Part shown: positions 55,262 to 64,000 of the stretch, one piece after another | Layout of the letters: every line of letters begins with the position of its first letter | Position numbering within the stretch: the first letter of the stretch is position 1 | Origin: Urbifossiella limnaea | GTDB taxonomy: Bacteria; Planctomycetota; Planctomycetia; Gemmatales; Gemmataceae | DNA length: 64,000 nucleotides | Assembly: GCF_007747215.1 (NCBI RefSeq) | Contig: NZ_CP036273.1 | Location: 682,001 to 746,000, forward strand | Direction: 5' to 3' | The notes under the pieces: generated by a model | Databases searched by the model: none | What the model saw: the letters and a program-made list of their open reading frames with translations, nothing else | Told to the model about the DNA's origin: nothing | Program-made: the position numbers and the translations under genes

Positions 55262-55347
55262 GCGGACGGCTCCGGCGGCCGGAGGGGGGGTGGGCTCCCC
55301 ACTAGTATAACGGACGCCGTCGCCCCGCAATCCCCAGAGGGTTCCCG

Positions 55348-55788
55348 ATGCTCCGTCCGCTCGCCGCCGCCGCCCTGGTCGCCGCCGTCGTCGCCACCGC
55401 CGGGGCGCAGGACCCGCCGGCCAAGGCGAAGGGCGGCCCGCTGATCGGCCACATGGTGTACTTCAAGCTGAAGGACGGGTCGGCGGCCGGGCGGCAGAAG
55501 TTGGTGGACGCCTGCGACAAGTACCTGGCGGCGCACGACGGCGTGGTGTTCTACTCGGCCGGCCCGATCGCGGCGGAGTTCAAGCGGGACGTGAACGTGA
55601 CGGACTGGGACGTGGCGCTGCACCTGGTGTTCGCCGACAAGGCCGCCCACGACCGCTACCAGGACCACCCCGACCACGTGAAGTTCATCGAGGAGAACAA
55701 GGCCGACTGGGCCGCGGTGCGGGTGTTCGACTCGGCGCTGAAGTCGGCCAAGGGCGGCAAGAAGGGCGCGAAAAAGGACGGGAAGTGA
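55348..55788 (+). CDS. Exported Dabb-domain (stress-responsive A/B barrel) protein
   Basis: 146 residues with a signal peptide (LAAAALVAAVVATAGA-Q), then a ferredoxin-like Dabb barrel: GHMVYFKLKDGSAAGRQKLV, VVFYSAGPIAAEF, DVALHLVFADKAAHDRYQ and HPDHVKFIEENK. The tail is Lys/Gly-rich. Dabb proteins are small dimeric proteins of unclear role, some induced by salt. Stand-alone gene. Confidence 0.85.
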   Translation: MLRPLAAAALVAAVVATAGAQDPPAKAKGGPLIGHMVYFKLKDGSAAGRQKLVDACDKYLAAHDGVVFYSAGPIAAEFKRDVNVTDWDVALHLVFADKAAHDRYQDHPDHVKFIEENKADWAAVRVFDSALKSAKGGKKGAKKDGK

Positions 55789-55792
55789 TTCG

Positions 55793-55841
55793 GTCGCCGC
55801 TTGCGGCTTCGCGTCGCCCGGCGCGAAGCCGCAAGCGACGG
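55793..55841. repeat. GCCGC-type inverted repeat, family A
   Basis: Arms GTCGCCGCTTGCGGCTTCGC (55793-55812) and a near-complement at 55822-55841 differ by about two bases, loop about 9 bases. It starts 5 bp after the Dabb stop. Confidence 0.8.
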
Positions 55842-56652
55842 AGTTGTGGCGACCGGCGACGGCGCCGGCGGGAGTGACCTTCCCGCCTGTGCCGAGCCTG
55901 CCGTCGGTCCGCGAAATCTCGGCGTTCTTGGAAGCGTTCTCCCAATTACGGACATTGCCACACATGATTAAGGTGGACGGCACGGGCCTGCTCAGCACCT
56001 CGTCGACGAGGTGCGGGTGGTGCCGGTAGGTGAAGCGCCGGGCTTGAGGCGAACCGGGGAAAGCTTGCCGGTCCGGCGGAGTCGGCGGGCGCACGGGAAG
56101 CCGAACCCGCGTGCCGAAACCGGGTGTCGCGTCCGGCGCAAGGGTGCCCGGTGGCGCGTCGGGGAAGTGCGAAGCGGGATTCGGCACACGGTTTCCTTCA
56201 AGCCGCGCGGGCTTGAGCGGATCGTGTGAACCCCGGGGCGGAAAACGGGTTCCGGCGACCGCGCGATTCGCCCGCCGCGCGCCTTCGGGGCGACTCGCCC
56301 GTCGGACGCGTCCGCGAAAAGGAACGTCACACGGGTGGCGGAAATCGGTGTCGAGTTCGTGGCGACTCCGACGATGAGAGGGGCGTAGAATGGGCCGCGG
56401 GTCACTGAACGGGTGAACCGTATCCCGGGCGGCGGAGCCGCTGAGGTAAGCCGCCCGTGCCGGACCGGGGGAGAACGGCCCCTGCCCGACACGCCGAACG
56501 ACGGCCGCGACCCCCGCAACCGGGCCGCGGCCCCAGACGAGAGACCCATGCGAGACGCACCCCAGTGTAACTGGCGGCGGTGGCGGGTGGCACCGGTTGA
56601 GGGACCGGCCACCCCGTCGCCCGCCCCCCGGTTCGCCCGCCGGACGACCACC
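55842..56652. other. 811-bp stretch without a recognisable gene
   Basis: No frame here has similarity I can recognise or an adequate start. Codon-position bias typical of the neighbours is missing. Short similar motifs recur: GGGCTTGAGGCGAACCGGGG near 56040 and GCGGGCTTGAGCGGATCGTG near 56207, both followed by purine-rich GGAAA runs, and CGAAACCGGGTG near 56117. It may hold a structured RNA, a decayed gene, or long control sequences for the short gene at 56653. Confidence 0.4.
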
Positions 56653-56796
56653 ATGACCGCGACGTTGCCCGCCGACGGCATCCGCCACGACCTCGTAGCC
56701 CGCGTCCGGGCCGAGATCGCCGCCGGCACCTACGACACCGACGAGCGCTGGCTCGTCGCCGAAGAGGCGCTGATGCGCCGCGCTTCGGCGAAATGA
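56653..56796 (+). CDS. Short FlgM-like anti-sigma-type peptide
   Basis: 47 residues from ATG 56653: RHDLVARVRAEIAAGTYDTD and RWLVAEEALMRR resemble the sigma-binding C-terminal helices of FlgM-like anti-sigma-28 factors ('VR..IA.GtYd...').  Because it is so short and low in information, this is tentative. The frame is open a further 80 codons upstream but that part looks non-coding. Its end runs into the ATGACGA repeat. Confidence 0.45.
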   Translation: MTATLPADGIRHDLVARVRAEIAAGTYDTDERWLVAEEALMRRASAK

Positions 56797-56854
56797 CGAA
56801 TGACGAATGACGAATGACGAGGCTTTCGTCATTCGTCATTCGTCATTCGTCATT
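56792..56854. repeat. Tandem-heptamer inverted repeat (ATGACGA), family C
   Basis: Arms of 29 bases at 56792-56820 and 56826-56854 are perfect complements; each is four copies of AATGACG, and the loop is 5 bases. When translated it gives the SFVIRHSSF runs found inside the RND pump, and a short copy lies near 28620. Confidence 0.92.
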
Positions 56855-56908
56855 CGGCCGCGGCGGTTATAATGCCCCGGGTTGCCCCGCGGTCCCGGAG
56901 GCCGAGCC

Positions 56909-57394
56909 GTGTCGCTGCAGTCGGTGTCGGTGTCGCAGAGCCCGGAGGCGCGGTTCCGCGAGTACCTCGCCAGCCGGCCGGAGCCGAAGCGGTTCACCAC
57001 CCAGCACCGCGAGCTGCTCGACCACATCTTCGCGCGGCACAAGCACTTCGACGCCAACGAACTCCTCGACGACCTGAAGGCCGCCGGCAGCGAGGTCAGC
57101 CGGGCGACCGTGTACCGCACCCTCACCCTGTTCGTGGACGCGGGCCTGCTGAAGCGGATCGAGGTCGGCAACCGCACCGTGTTCGACCACGACTACGGCT
57201 ACCCGGCGCACGACCACTTCGTGTGCGAGGCGTGCGGCACGATGATCGAGTTCGCGCACCCGCGGCTGGACGAGGTGCTGAAGGAGGCCGCGGCCGCGAA
57301 CCAGTTCCGGGCGACGGCGCACAGCCTGGTGATCCGCGGCACCTGCGCCGCCTGCGACCAGGCCCGCGCGGCGCGGCGGCGGCTGGTGATGTGA
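56909..57394 (+). CDS. Fur-family transcriptional regulator
   Basis: 161 residues from GTG 56909 with CGGAGG upstream. Winged helix: FTTQHRELLDHIFARHKHFD, LLDDLKAAGSEVSRATVYRTL; metal/dimer domain: DHDYGYPAHDHFVCEACGTMIEFAHPRL and GTCAACDQAR with two CXXC pairs for a structural zinc. The HDHF motif is the usual regulatory metal site. It could be Fur (iron), Zur or PerR-like; the sequence does not settle it. It is separated from the next gene by an AT-rich inverted repeat. Confidence 0.93.
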   Translation: MSLQSVSVSQSPEARFREYLASRPEPKRFTTQHRELLDHIFARHKHFDANELLDDLKAAGSEVSRATVYRTLTLFVDAGLLKRIEVGNRTVFDHDYGYPAHDHFVCEACGTMIEFAHPRLDEVLKEAAAANQFRATAHSLVIRGTCAACDQARAARRRLVM

Positions 57395-57401
57395 CGGGTG
57401 T

Positions 57402-57518
57402 AATTGGTAATTTGTCAGTTGTAATTTGGGTGGCTTCCCGACCTGATAACGTGAATGGTGAACGGGTCAGGCGAACCCGGCGGGTGCCGACCAAATTGCA
57501 ACTGACAAATTACCAATT
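57402..57518. repeat. AT-rich inverted repeat (MITE-like), family D
   Basis: 28-base arms (57402-57429 and 57491-57518) match at 27 positions; one arm starts AATTGGTAATTTGTCAGTTG. The arms are only about a third GC in a 70% GC genome, and the 61-base centre is ordinary. It ends 9 bases before the next start codon, so it may supply its promoter. Confidence 0.88.
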
Positions 57519-57527
57519 GCAAAGCGG

Positions 57528-59033
57528 ATGAACCGCACCCCGGTCCTGTTCCTGAACGTGCTGGTGGTCGCCACCTGCGGGCTCGTCTACGAGCTCCTCG
57601 CCGGCACCCTCGCCAGCTACCTCCTCGGCGACTCCGTCACGCAGTTCTCACTCGTCATCGGCATCTACCTGTCGGCGCTGGGCGTCGGCGCCTGGCTCAG
57701 CGGGTTCGTCGGCGACAACACCGCCCGCGTCTTCGTCGAGGTCGAGCTCGGCGTCGCGCTGATCGGCGGGGCCAGCGGGCCGCTGCTGTTCGTCGCCTAC
57801 GGGCAGATCGGCGCCTTTCAGCTGTTCCTGTACGGCACCGTGTTCCTCATCGGCGTGCTGGTCGGCCTCGAACTGCCGCTGCTGATGCGGATCGTGAAGG
57901 ACGAACTCGAGTTCAAGGAGCTGGTGGCGCGGGTGCTGGCGTTCGACTACCTCGGGGCGCTGTTCGCGTCGGTGCTGTTCCCCATCCTGCTGGTGCCGAA
58001 GCTCGGGTTGGTCCGCACGTCGCTGGTGTTCGGCATCCTGAACGCCGTCGTCGGCCTGTGGGCGACGTGGCTGCTGCTGCCGCTGCTGCCGCGCGGCGTG
58101 TTCGGCCTCCGCGCCCGCGGCGTTCTCGTCATCGCGCTCCTCACCATCGCGCTGGTGAAGGCCGACGCCCTCTCCACGTTCGCCGAGGCGCAGCTGTACA
58201 CGGACGAGGTGGTGTACGCGAAGACGAGCCCGTACCAGCGCATCGTCGTGACCAACGGCCGGGCCGGGTTCAACCTGTACCTGAACGGCCACCTCCAGTT
58301 CGCGTCCGCCGACGAGTACCGCTATCACGAGGCGCTCGTCCACCCGCCGCTGGCGCTCCACGGCGCCCCGCGGCGCGTCCTCATCCTCGGCGGCGGCGAC
58401 GGGCTGGCGCTCCGCGAGGTGCTGCGCTGGCCGAGTGTCACCGCGGTGACACTGGTCGATCTCGACCCCGCGATGACGGGCCTGTCCGACGCGTACCCGC
58501 CGCTGGCGCGGCTGAACGGCAACGCCTTCGCCGACCCGCGGGTGACGGTGGTGAACCGCGACGCCTTCCTGTGGGTGGACGAGCGCGACGAGCCCTACGA
58601 CGCGGCGGTGGTGGACTTCCCGGACCCGTCGAACTACTCGGTGGGGAAGCTGTACACGACGCTGTTCTACCGCAAGCTGACGGCCCGGCTGGCGCCGGGG
58701 GCGGCGGTGTCGGTGCAGTGTACGTCGCCGCTGTTCGCACGGACCTCGTACTGGTGCGTGGTGCGGACGCTCGAAGCCGCGGGGTACGCGGTGCGGCCGT
58801 ACCACGCGGCGGTGCCGTCGTTCGGGGTGTGGGGCTTCGCGCTGTGCCGCCGCGAGCCCTTCGCGGTGCCGACGACGGCGCCCGGCGGGCTGCGCTTCCT
58901 GACGCCGGCGGTGCTGCCGGGGCTGTTCGAGCTGCCGCCGGACCTGGGGCCGCTGCCTGTGGAGGTGAACCGGCTCGACAACCAGGTGCTCGTGCGCTAC
59001 CACGAGACCGACTGGCGGACGTACGAGAAGTGA
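57528..59033 (+). CDS. Membrane-bound spermidine-synthase-like protein
   Basis: 501 residues: six or seven membrane spans in the first 210 residues, then a spermidine-synthase (Rossmann methyltransferase-like) domain with [20 protein letters not shown], the nucleotide motif [16 protein letters not shown], ValValAsp of TLVDLDPAM and [22 protein letters not shown]. In soluble enzymes the last motif binds polyamine substrate. Membrane-fused members are frequent in planctomycetes; the substrate is uncertain, and they may not be polyamine enzymes. ATG 57528 follows the AT-rich repeat directly. Confidence 0.88.
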   Translation: MNRTPVLFLNVLVVATCGLVYELLAGTLASYLLGDSVTQFSLVIGIYLSALGVGAWLSGFVGDNTARVFVEVELGVALIGGASGPLLFVAYGQIGAFQLFLYGTVFLIGVLVGLELPLLMRIVKDELEFKELVARVLAFDYLGALFASVLFPILLVPKLGLVRTSLVFGILNAVVGLWATWLLLPLLPRGVFGLRARGVLVIALLTIALVKADALSTFAEAQLYTDEVVYAKTSPYQRIVVTNGRAGFNLYLNGHLQFASADEYRYHEALVHPPLALHGAPRRVLILGGGDGLALREVLRWPSVTAVTLVDLDPAMTGLSDAYPPLARLNGNAFADPRVTVVNRDAFLWVDERDEPYDAAVVDFPDPSNYSVGKLYTTLFYRKLTARLAPGAAVSVQCTSPLFARTSYWCVVRTLEAAGYAVRPYHAAVPSFGVWGFALCRREPFAVPTTAPGGLRFLTPAVLPGLFELPPDLGPLPVEVNRLDNQVLVRYHETDWRTYEK

Positions 59034-59050
59034 CCGCGGCTCGGGGCTTC

Positions 59051-59094
59051 GCCGCTCGCGGCTTCGCGCTGCCTAGCGCCAAGCCGCGAGCGGC
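59051..59094. repeat. GCCGC-type inverted repeat, family A
   Basis: Arms GCCGCTCGCGGCTT (59051-59064) and AAGCCGCGAGCGGC (59081-59094) are perfect complements with a 16-base loop holding CGCGCT...AGCGCC. It lies between two convergent stops and probably ends both transcripts. Confidence 0.85.
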
Positions 59095-59235
59095 AACGTA
59101 ACCACTCGCGTCACGGCCCCGCGGCGAAGTTGTAGCGGTACGCCGCCGCGCCCGGCGCCTCGGCCACCCGCCCGCCGCGGCCCAGCCCCTCGGCGTAGGC
59201 CGTCACCACCGACTCCTCGTTCTGGTGCCGGTGGC

Positions 59236-60732
59236 CAGGCCATTCACGGTGTGAGACTCACGGATTCCGGCTGACTTTCGCCTGACGGGTCTTCTTCCCC
59301 TCGTCGAGCAACCGGGCCGTGGAAACATGTGGGCTCTTGTCCTTGATCCGTCGGGTCGCCGTCCTCGTCGGCTTCCGGGGCGGCGCTTTCTTGATCCTCC
59401 CAAGGTCGACCTTGCCCGCCCACTCGCGGAGGTGGCCGGCCAACTCCGGGCTGGGCATCGGACCGAACGCCTCCCATTCCGACGCGGGCAGGGCGATCAT
59501 CATCCCCGCGTACACCATCGCCCACTCCAGCGCCAGGTAATACCCCGACACCTCCTCCTGCACCTTCTTCTCACCATGCACCGCCCGCAGGGCCGCCTTC
59601 AGTACGGCCAGCACGTTGTACGCGGCCACCGCCACGCAGAACCCGAACAGCGCGGCCCTGGGGTACCCCAGGGTGTTCACCTCACAGTTCAAGGCGACTG
59701 TCAACTCGTGGAAGGCCCCCTCGATCTTCCACCGCTTGAGGTAGATCTCGGCCACCTTCTTGGCCGGCACCTTCGCCGGCAGGTTGGTCAGGATCTCCAC
59801 CTCCGCGTCCCCGTCCGCGGTCGGCGCCCGCAGCCGCACCCGCACCTGCCGCAGGCGCACCAACCGCGCCCCACCCCAGCAGACCCAGACCCGCCGCTCG
59901 CCCACCCAGCCCCGGTCCGTCGCGACCTCGGCCCCGTACCCGGCTTCGGCCTCGACGCTCAGGTTCCCGTGGCGTCGGATGACGACGTAGGCCCGCCGGG
60001 CGGCCACCTCACACAGGAACTCCGCCGTGCAGAAGTTGCGGTCCGCGACCCACACGTCCCGCTCCCGCACCAGCGGCACAATCTGGTCGATCAGCGCCCG
60101 CTCCTGGGTGTGGGCGTCCTCGCACGGGACGATGTCGGTGACCAGCATCAGGGCCGGGTCGAGCACGACCAAACTCTGCCCGGGCAAGGGGCCGGCGGTG
60201 TGCCCCCGGGTGACGCCCAGCCGCCGCTGGGTGGCGGCCAGGTGGTTGCCGTCGAGGACCCGCACCCGGTAGCCCGGCAGCAGGCTCTTGCACCCCCCGC
60301 CCAGCGCGGTGATCAGCCCCTCGCACCGGCCCGACACGTGCGCGACCAGCCCCGCGGACACGCCCGTCTCGATGTTCCGGAGCTTGTCGTAGACGCACTT
60401 GAGGGTGACCGGGACGCGGTCCCGCAGGTGCCGGTAGGCGGCCTGGACGTGGAGGGCCTTGCCGCCGACCACCAGGGTCATCAGATCGACCGTCGTGGAG
60501 AACAGCAACTCCCGGGTGTACCCGCGCTCGGCGGTCCGGTCGAACAGCGCGTCGAGGGCCGAGGCCGAGAGGGCGTGCTCGATGGTCGCCCGGGACATCA
60601 CGCTGAGCGGGCTCTCCTCTAGGAACCGCTCGAAGACCCCACCGAACAGCATGGGCGCGCCCTCTCCCTGGCTTGGCCAAGTCCCTGCCAGCGGACGGCT
60701 TACGACCGGGATGCGTCACCGTGAATGGCCTG
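59236..60732 (-). mobile_element. IS4-type insertion sequence
   Basis: 1497 bp with 16-base terminal inverted repeats (CAGGCCATTCACGGTG at 59236-59251 and its complement at 60717-60732) and an 11-bp target duplication GTGCCGGTGGC (59225-59235 and 60733-60743). The reconstruction of the glycosyltransferase frame across the joint confirms the borders. It holds one complete transposase and looks recent, because the duplication is perfect. Confidence 0.95.
59258..60652 (-). CDS. IS4-family transposase
   Basis: 464 residues with the DDE pattern: VRVLDGNHLAATQRRLG (first Asp), VWVADRNFCTAEFL (second Asp) and the YREK block YLKRWKIEGAFHELTVAL with the catalytic Glu. Between them is the beta-strand insertion domain typical of IS4 (RLRQVRVRLRAPTADGDAEV). 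The Arg/Lys-rich tail is PPRKPTRTATRRIKDK. It is complete, so the element may still move. Confidence 0.93.
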   Translation of the reverse strand: MLFGGVFERFLEESPLSVMSRATIEHALSASALDALFDRTAERGYTRELLFSTTVDLMTLVVGGKALHVQAAYRHLRDRVPVTLKCVYDKLRNIETGVSAGLVAHVSGRCEGLITALGGGCKSLLPGYRVRVLDGNHLAATQRRLGVTRGHTAGPLPGQSLVVLDPALMLVTDIVPCEDAHTQERALIDQIVPLVRERDVWVADRNFCTAEFLCEVAARRAYVVIRRHGNLSVEAEAGYGAEVATDRGWVGERRVWVCWGGARLVRLRQVRVRLRAPTADGDAEVEILTNLPAKVPAKKVAEIYLKRWKIEGAFHELTVALNCEVNTLGYPRAALFGFCVAVAAYNVLAVLKAALRAVHGEKKVQEEVSGYYLALEWAMVYAGMMIALPASEWEAFGPMPSPELAGHLREWAGKVDLGRIKKAPPRKPTRTATRRIKDKSPHVSTARLLDEGKKTRQAKVSRNP

Positions 60733-62271
60733 GTGCCGGTGGCTGAACACCAGCCACACCCGCGCGGCCCCCTTCAGCTCCGCCAACTGCGTGCGGTACT
60801 CCAGGCGGTTCGCCCGGGCCTCGGTGCCGAGAGTCACGGCCTCGGCGGGGAACGGGTTGTCGCGGGTGTAGTGGAGGAACGCCGGCACCGCGCCGTAGTA
60901 GACGTACACCTTGTCGCCCGGCCGCAGTTCCGCCCGCACGGCGTCGAGCACGGGTCGCAACTGCTCCTCGCGCATCGGCCGCTTCGTCCCCTGGTACGCC
61001 TCCAGCGCCGGGGCCGCGACCAGTACGCCGAGCAGCGCCGCCGCCGCGAACGCCTGTTTCGGTCGCAGCGCCGCCGCGACCGCGTGGGCACCGTACCCCA
61101 CGCCCAGAACCATCAACGGCACCAGGAACAGCAGCAGCCGGCCGGCGAACGGGTAGGCGTGCAGCCCGGACGCCAGCAGCGCCAACAGGCCCGGCAGCGC
61201 CACCGCCACGGCCACCGGCCAGCGGTCGCGCGCCAGGTTCCACAGGCCGACGGCGAAGAACACCGCCGCCAGCCCGCCGGCGCGGACCTCACTTCCCGCC
61301 AGCCCGCCGGGCATCGAGAACGGGCCGAAGTAGTGCTCGGCCAGCCACGCCAGGTCGCCCGCGTTCCGCGGCGGCAGCGGCAGGAAGTGGCCGGCCCAGT
61401 AGCCCATCAGGTAGTCGTTCCCGCGCAGGTGCCGGGTGAACAGCACGTAGCACGCCGCGAAGCTGACGAGCCACACCGCGGACGTGACCGCCGCGGCGAG
61501 GAAGCGACGCCGGTCGCGCTTCACCGCGGCGTCGGCCATCAGCGCGACGCCGATGCCGCCGAGGACGAACGCGGCCGGGTGCGAGCACCACACGGCGGCG
61601 GCGCCGGACGCCGCCAGCACGGCCCACCGGCGCGCGCCGCCGTGCCCGGTCAGCAGGCCGGCGGCGGCGGCGAACAGGCCGACGGTCAGCGCCGCGTCGG
61701 TGGCGTACTGCTTGCACTCGGCCGAGTAGCTGACCATCACCGGCGACAGCGCCAGCAGCGCGACCGCCAGCAGCGCCGCCGGCCGCGGCAGGAGCCGCGG
61801 CGCCACCCACGCCAGCCCCGCCAGCCCGAGCAGCGACGCGACGAACGGCAACAGCCGCAGCGCCCACTCGCTCGCGCCGAGTTGCGCGATGACGGCCTTC
61901 ATCGCCAGCAGGAAGCCGACGGGGGCGCCCTGGTTCCAGTCGAGCGGCTTCAGCAGCCCGGCGGCGTCGCGCTCGACGAGGTTGAGCGCCAGCATCGACT
62001 CGTCGATCCACAGGTCGCGGCCGCCGCCGAGGGCCGCGGCGCGCAAGCCCACGCCGACGAGGAGCACGGCCGCGACCGCGGCGGGGCCGGTCCAGTTCGT
62101 GCGGCGGACGGGTGCGGGAACGGTGACGACGACCGGGGCGCGGACGGGGTCGAGGCGGTTGTGGACGGACGACGGGGCGGGTACGGCCTCGGTGGGTCGC
62201 ATGTGCGGCGGCTCCGGGTGCGGCGGGCGGCCCGGGAGCGTATCACCGCGGCGCGCGGCCGGTCAACCCCG

Positions 62272-63624
62272 CTACTTGCCGCGCTTCAGGAACTCGCGCT
62301 CGATGAACGTCGTGTCCACCTCGCCGGCGATGAACTCGGGGCACTCGAAGATGCGGCGGTGGATCGGCAGCGTCGTGTGGATCCCCTCCACCACGAACTC
62401 CCGCAGCGCCCGCCGCATCACCGCGAACGCCTCGGCCCGCGTCGGCTGGTACACCAGCAGCTTCGCCACCATCGAGTCGTAGTTCGGCGGCACCCGGTAG
62501 CCGGTCACCACGTGCGTGTCGAGCCGCACGCCGGGGCCGCCCGGCGGCCGCCACGTCGTCACCACGCCGGGGCTCGGCTGGAAGTCCTTGTCCACGTTCT
62601 CGGCGTTCACCCGCACCTCGATCGCCGCCCCGCGGTGCACGATGTCCTTCTGCTCGAACGGCAGCTTCTCGCCGGCCGCGACGCGGATCTGCTCGCGGAT
62701 CAGGTCCACGCCGGTGACGAGCTCCGTGACCGGGTGCTCGACCTGGATGCGGGCGTTCACCTCGATGAAGTAGAACTTGTGGTCGCGGTCCACGAGGAAC
62801 TCGCAGGTGCCGGCCGAGTAGTACCCGGCGGCCTTCGCCAGCCGCACCGCCGACTCGCACATGGCGATGCGGACCTTGTCCGGCAGGTTCGGCGCCGGCG
62901 ACTCCTCGACCAGCTTCTGGTGGCGGCGCTGCAGCGTGCAGTCGCGCTCGAACAGGTGGACGACGTTGCCGTGCTTGTCGCCGAGCAACTGCACCTCGAC
63001 GTGCCGCGGGCGGTCCAGGTACTTCTCCAGGAAGACGCTGCCGTCCTTGAACGCCGCCTCGGCCTCGGTGCGGGCGGCCGACAGCCCCTTCACGAGGCCG
63101 TCGTCGTCCCACGCCTGCCGCATCCCCTTGCCGCCGCCGCCGGCCGACGCCTTGATGAGGACCGGGTAGCCGACCTTGCGGGCGAAGTCGAGCGCCTCCT
63201 TCTCGGACTCGACGAGCCCGTCGCTGCCGGGCACCGTCGGCACGTTCGCGGCCTTGGCCACTTCCTTCGAGCGGGCCTTGTCGCCGAGCTTGTTCATGGC
63301 CTCGGCGGACGGGCCGATGAACTCGAAGCCGTTCTCGCGGCACATCTGCGCGAACCGGCTGTTCTCGCTGAGGAAGCCGAACCCGGGGTGGATGGCGTCG
63401 GCGTCCACGCCCTCGGCCGCGGCGATGATGCGCGGCATCTTCAGGTAGCTCTCGGTGGCGACGGCCGGGCCGATGCACACCGCCTGGTCGGCGAGCTTGA
63501 GGTAGGGGGCGTCCTTGTCGGCCTCGGAGTAGACGACGGCGACCTCGACCCCGAGGTCGCGGCAGGCGCGGATCACGCGGAGGGCGATCTCACCCCGGTT
63601 GGCGACGAGCACTTTGCGGAACAT
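62272..63624 (-). CDS. accC: Acetyl-CoA carboxylase, biotin carboxylase subunit
   Basis: 450 residues: [20 protein letters not shown] at the start, the [15 protein letters not shown] biotin-carboxylase motif, ATP-grasp glycine loop [14 protein letters not shown], and the catalytic [14 protein letters not shown]. The enzyme carboxylates biotin on AccB with ATP and bicarbonate, the first step of fatty acid synthesis. It follows accB on the same strand, with 108 bp between stop and start that contain an inverted repeat. Confidence 0.97.
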   Translation of the reverse strand: MFRKVLVANRGEIALRVIRACRDLGVEVAVVYSEADKDAPYLKLADQAVCIGPAVATESYLKMPRIIAAAEGVDADAIHPGFGFLSENSRFAQMCRENGFEFIGPSAEAMNKLGDKARSKEVAKAANVPTVPGSDGLVESEKEALDFARKVGYPVLIKASAGGGGKGMRQAWDDDGLVKGLSAARTEAEAAFKDGSVFLEKYLDRPRHVEVQLLGDKHGNVVHLFERDCTLQRRHQKLVEESPAPNLPDKVRIAMCESAVRLAKAAGYYSAGTCEFLVDRDHKFYFIEVNARIQVEHPVTELVTGVDLIREQIRVAAGEKLPFEQKDIVHRGAAIEVRVNAENVDKDFQPSPGVVTTWRPPGGPGVRLDTHVVTGYRVPPNYDSMVAKLLVYQPTRAEAFAVMRRALREFVVEGIHTTLPIHRRIFECPEFIAGEVDTTFIEREFLKRGK

Positions 63625-63647
63625 GAAGGGGGCGTCCTCGGGGGGCC

Positions 63648-63728
63648 GGCGAGCGGCCCGCGTGAGCGGGCTGTTGCGGAGGCGCATGGTGGCGGGGAGG
63701 AACAGCCCGCTCACGCGGGCCGCTCGCC
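63648..63728. repeat. Inverted repeat with 28-bp perfect arms between accB and accC
   Basis: Arms 63648-63675 and 63701-63728 (starting GGCGAGCGGCCCGCGTGAGC) with a 25-base loop. Its outer part is related to the outer part of the 4700-4801 repeat (GGCGAGC...). It lies inside an operon, so it may tune accC expression or arise from a passive insertion. Confidence 0.85.
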
Positions 63729-63732
63729 GCCC

Positions 63733-64000
63733 TCACCCCGGGTCCACCCGGAACAGGACGGTGTTGAAGTCCACGAAGTCCTCGTTCTTGGCGACGACCT
63801 CGGTGACGGTGCCGCTGACGCCGGCCTTGATCTCGTTGTTCACCTTCATGGCCATGACGATGCAGACGGTGGTGTCCGGGGTGACCCGGCTGCCGACCTT
63901 CACGAACTCCGGCTTGTCCGGCGCCGGGCGGGTGTAGAACGTGCCGATCAGCTCCGACTTGATCTCCAGCCCCTTCTTGGCGGCGGGGGCGGCGTGCGGC
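63733..64000 (-). CDS. accB: Biotin carboxyl carrier protein of acetyl-CoA carboxylase (5' part outside window)
   Basis: The visible C-terminal 88 residues are the biotinyl domain: KSELIGTFYTRPAPDKPEFV, the biotin site in CIVMAMKVNNEIKAG with Lys of the MKV/MKM motif, and the closing strands VVAKNEDFVDFNTVLFRVD. The family motif is usually EAMKLMNEI; here it reads MAMKVNNEI, a mild variant. The N-terminus lies past the right edge. Confidence 0.93.
   Translation of the reverse strand, partial: PHAAPAAKKGLEIKSELIGTFYTRPAPDKPEFVKVGSRVTPDTTVCIVMAMKVNNEIKAGVSGTVTEVVAKNEDFVDFNTVLFRVDPG

Larger units (their letters stand above)
59111..62202 (-). pseudogene. Membrane glycosyltransferase (GT39/GT83-like), interrupted near its 3' end by an IS
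   Basis: From ATG 62202, about 11 membrane spans follow a 35-residue cytosolic leader, with the ArnT/PMT-like first loop carrying acidic residues (RDLWIDESMLALNLVERD) and YSAECKQYATDAA in the second. A C-terminal periplasmic part ends VWLVFSHRHQ. There the IS4-type element at 59236-60732 splits the frame; the original continues NEESVVTAYAEGLGRGG to a stop at 59111-59113, which completes an unbroken reading once the element and one target copy are removed. The interrupted gene now ends at 60700 after QAIHGDASRS, losing about 40 residues. The transferase may still fold. It would transfer sugar from a lipid carrier outside the membrane; substrate unknown. Confidence 0.85.

Noticed and set aside
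56413-56652. N-terminal extension of the short FlgM-like peptide
   Set aside because: The upstream part has non-coding composition and no ribosome site; ATG 56653 directly precedes the conserved helices.
56792-56854. CRISPR array, because of regular short repeats
   Set aside because: Units are 7-base tandem repeats forming one inverted repeat without spacers, and no cas genes are near.

Overview
The window is about 70% GC, densely packed and entirely bacterial. The gene repertoire points to a planctomycete, most likely of the Gemmataceae: sigma-like protein with a membrane-anchored C-terminal extension, PQQ-repeat and WD40 proteins, Tat-exported Gfo/Idh/MocA oxidoreductase, DUF1294, DUF4058 and Dabb proteins, a squalene-cyclase relative, and intergenic 'ATGACGA' repeats that translate as SFVIRHSSF. 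This assignment rests on gene style, not on a marker gene; no rRNA is present and there is one tRNA (Ala, CGC).

Layout. 0-3 kb: 3' part of a probable sigma-factor gene, an ISAzo13-type element with a -1 frameshift site, and a PIN-like gene that lost its start at the IS border. 3-8.8 kb: a minus-strand block (SET protein, oxidoreductase, esterase, DUF4139-like protein, exported hypothetical). 9-10.7 kb: sdaA and a DUF1294 protein. 10.7-26.1 kb: a stress/redox block containing a cytochrome c'-like protein, PAS histidine kinase and NtrC-type regulator, then universal stress protein, K+ channel, RMD1-like protein, an ArsR/rhodanese/CoA-disulfide-reductase cluster, a DksA/TraR protein, a NuoE-NuoF fusion with a molybdenum formate dehydrogenase, and a GNAT/acyl-CoA-synthetase. 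26-32 kb: a badly damaged stretch with in-frame TAG codons, an RND/MFP operon fragment joined between two unrelated truncated genes, and an IS630-type element inside an Ig-like/FKBP gene. 32-39 kb: nucleotidyltransferase, lipoprotein, glycine cleavage operon. 39-45 kb: PRC-barrel, WD40 and PQQ proteins, tRNA, AI-2E transporter. 45-52 kb: CzcB/CzcA-like efflux system with His-rich accessory proteins and an ECF sigma/anti-sigma pair. 52-59 kb: squalene-cyclase-like gene linked to a toxin-antitoxin pair, ferredoxin, Dabb protein, Fur regulator and a membrane spermidine-synthase-like protein. 59-64 kb: glycosyltransferase gene interrupted by an IS4-type element, then accC and the end of accB.

The most interesting system is the 14-26 kb block. 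Five -24/-12 (sigma-54) promoter matches with exact GG-N10-GC spacing lie upstream of the cytochrome/kinase/regulator operon, the universal stress protein, the DksA/TraR protein, the formate dehydrogenase operon and the GNAT/acyl-CoA synthetase. A 19-bp dyad, GTGTGYC-N5-GACACAC, lies 64-105 bp upstream of these promoters, once in each of the three control regions and shared by the two divergent pairs with nearly the same geometry. The regulator of the block has the GSFTGA sigma-54 contact loop and a Fis-type HTH. I read this as a self-controlled sigma-54 regulon that senses redox state or a gas through a c-type cytochrome. Two of its output genes carry in-frame stops here, so part of the response may be lost in this strain.

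A second theme is repeats: at least six families of inverted-repeat elements fill gaps between genes, and copies of two of them sit in frame inside proteins (an RND pump and a squalene-cyclase-like enzyme).
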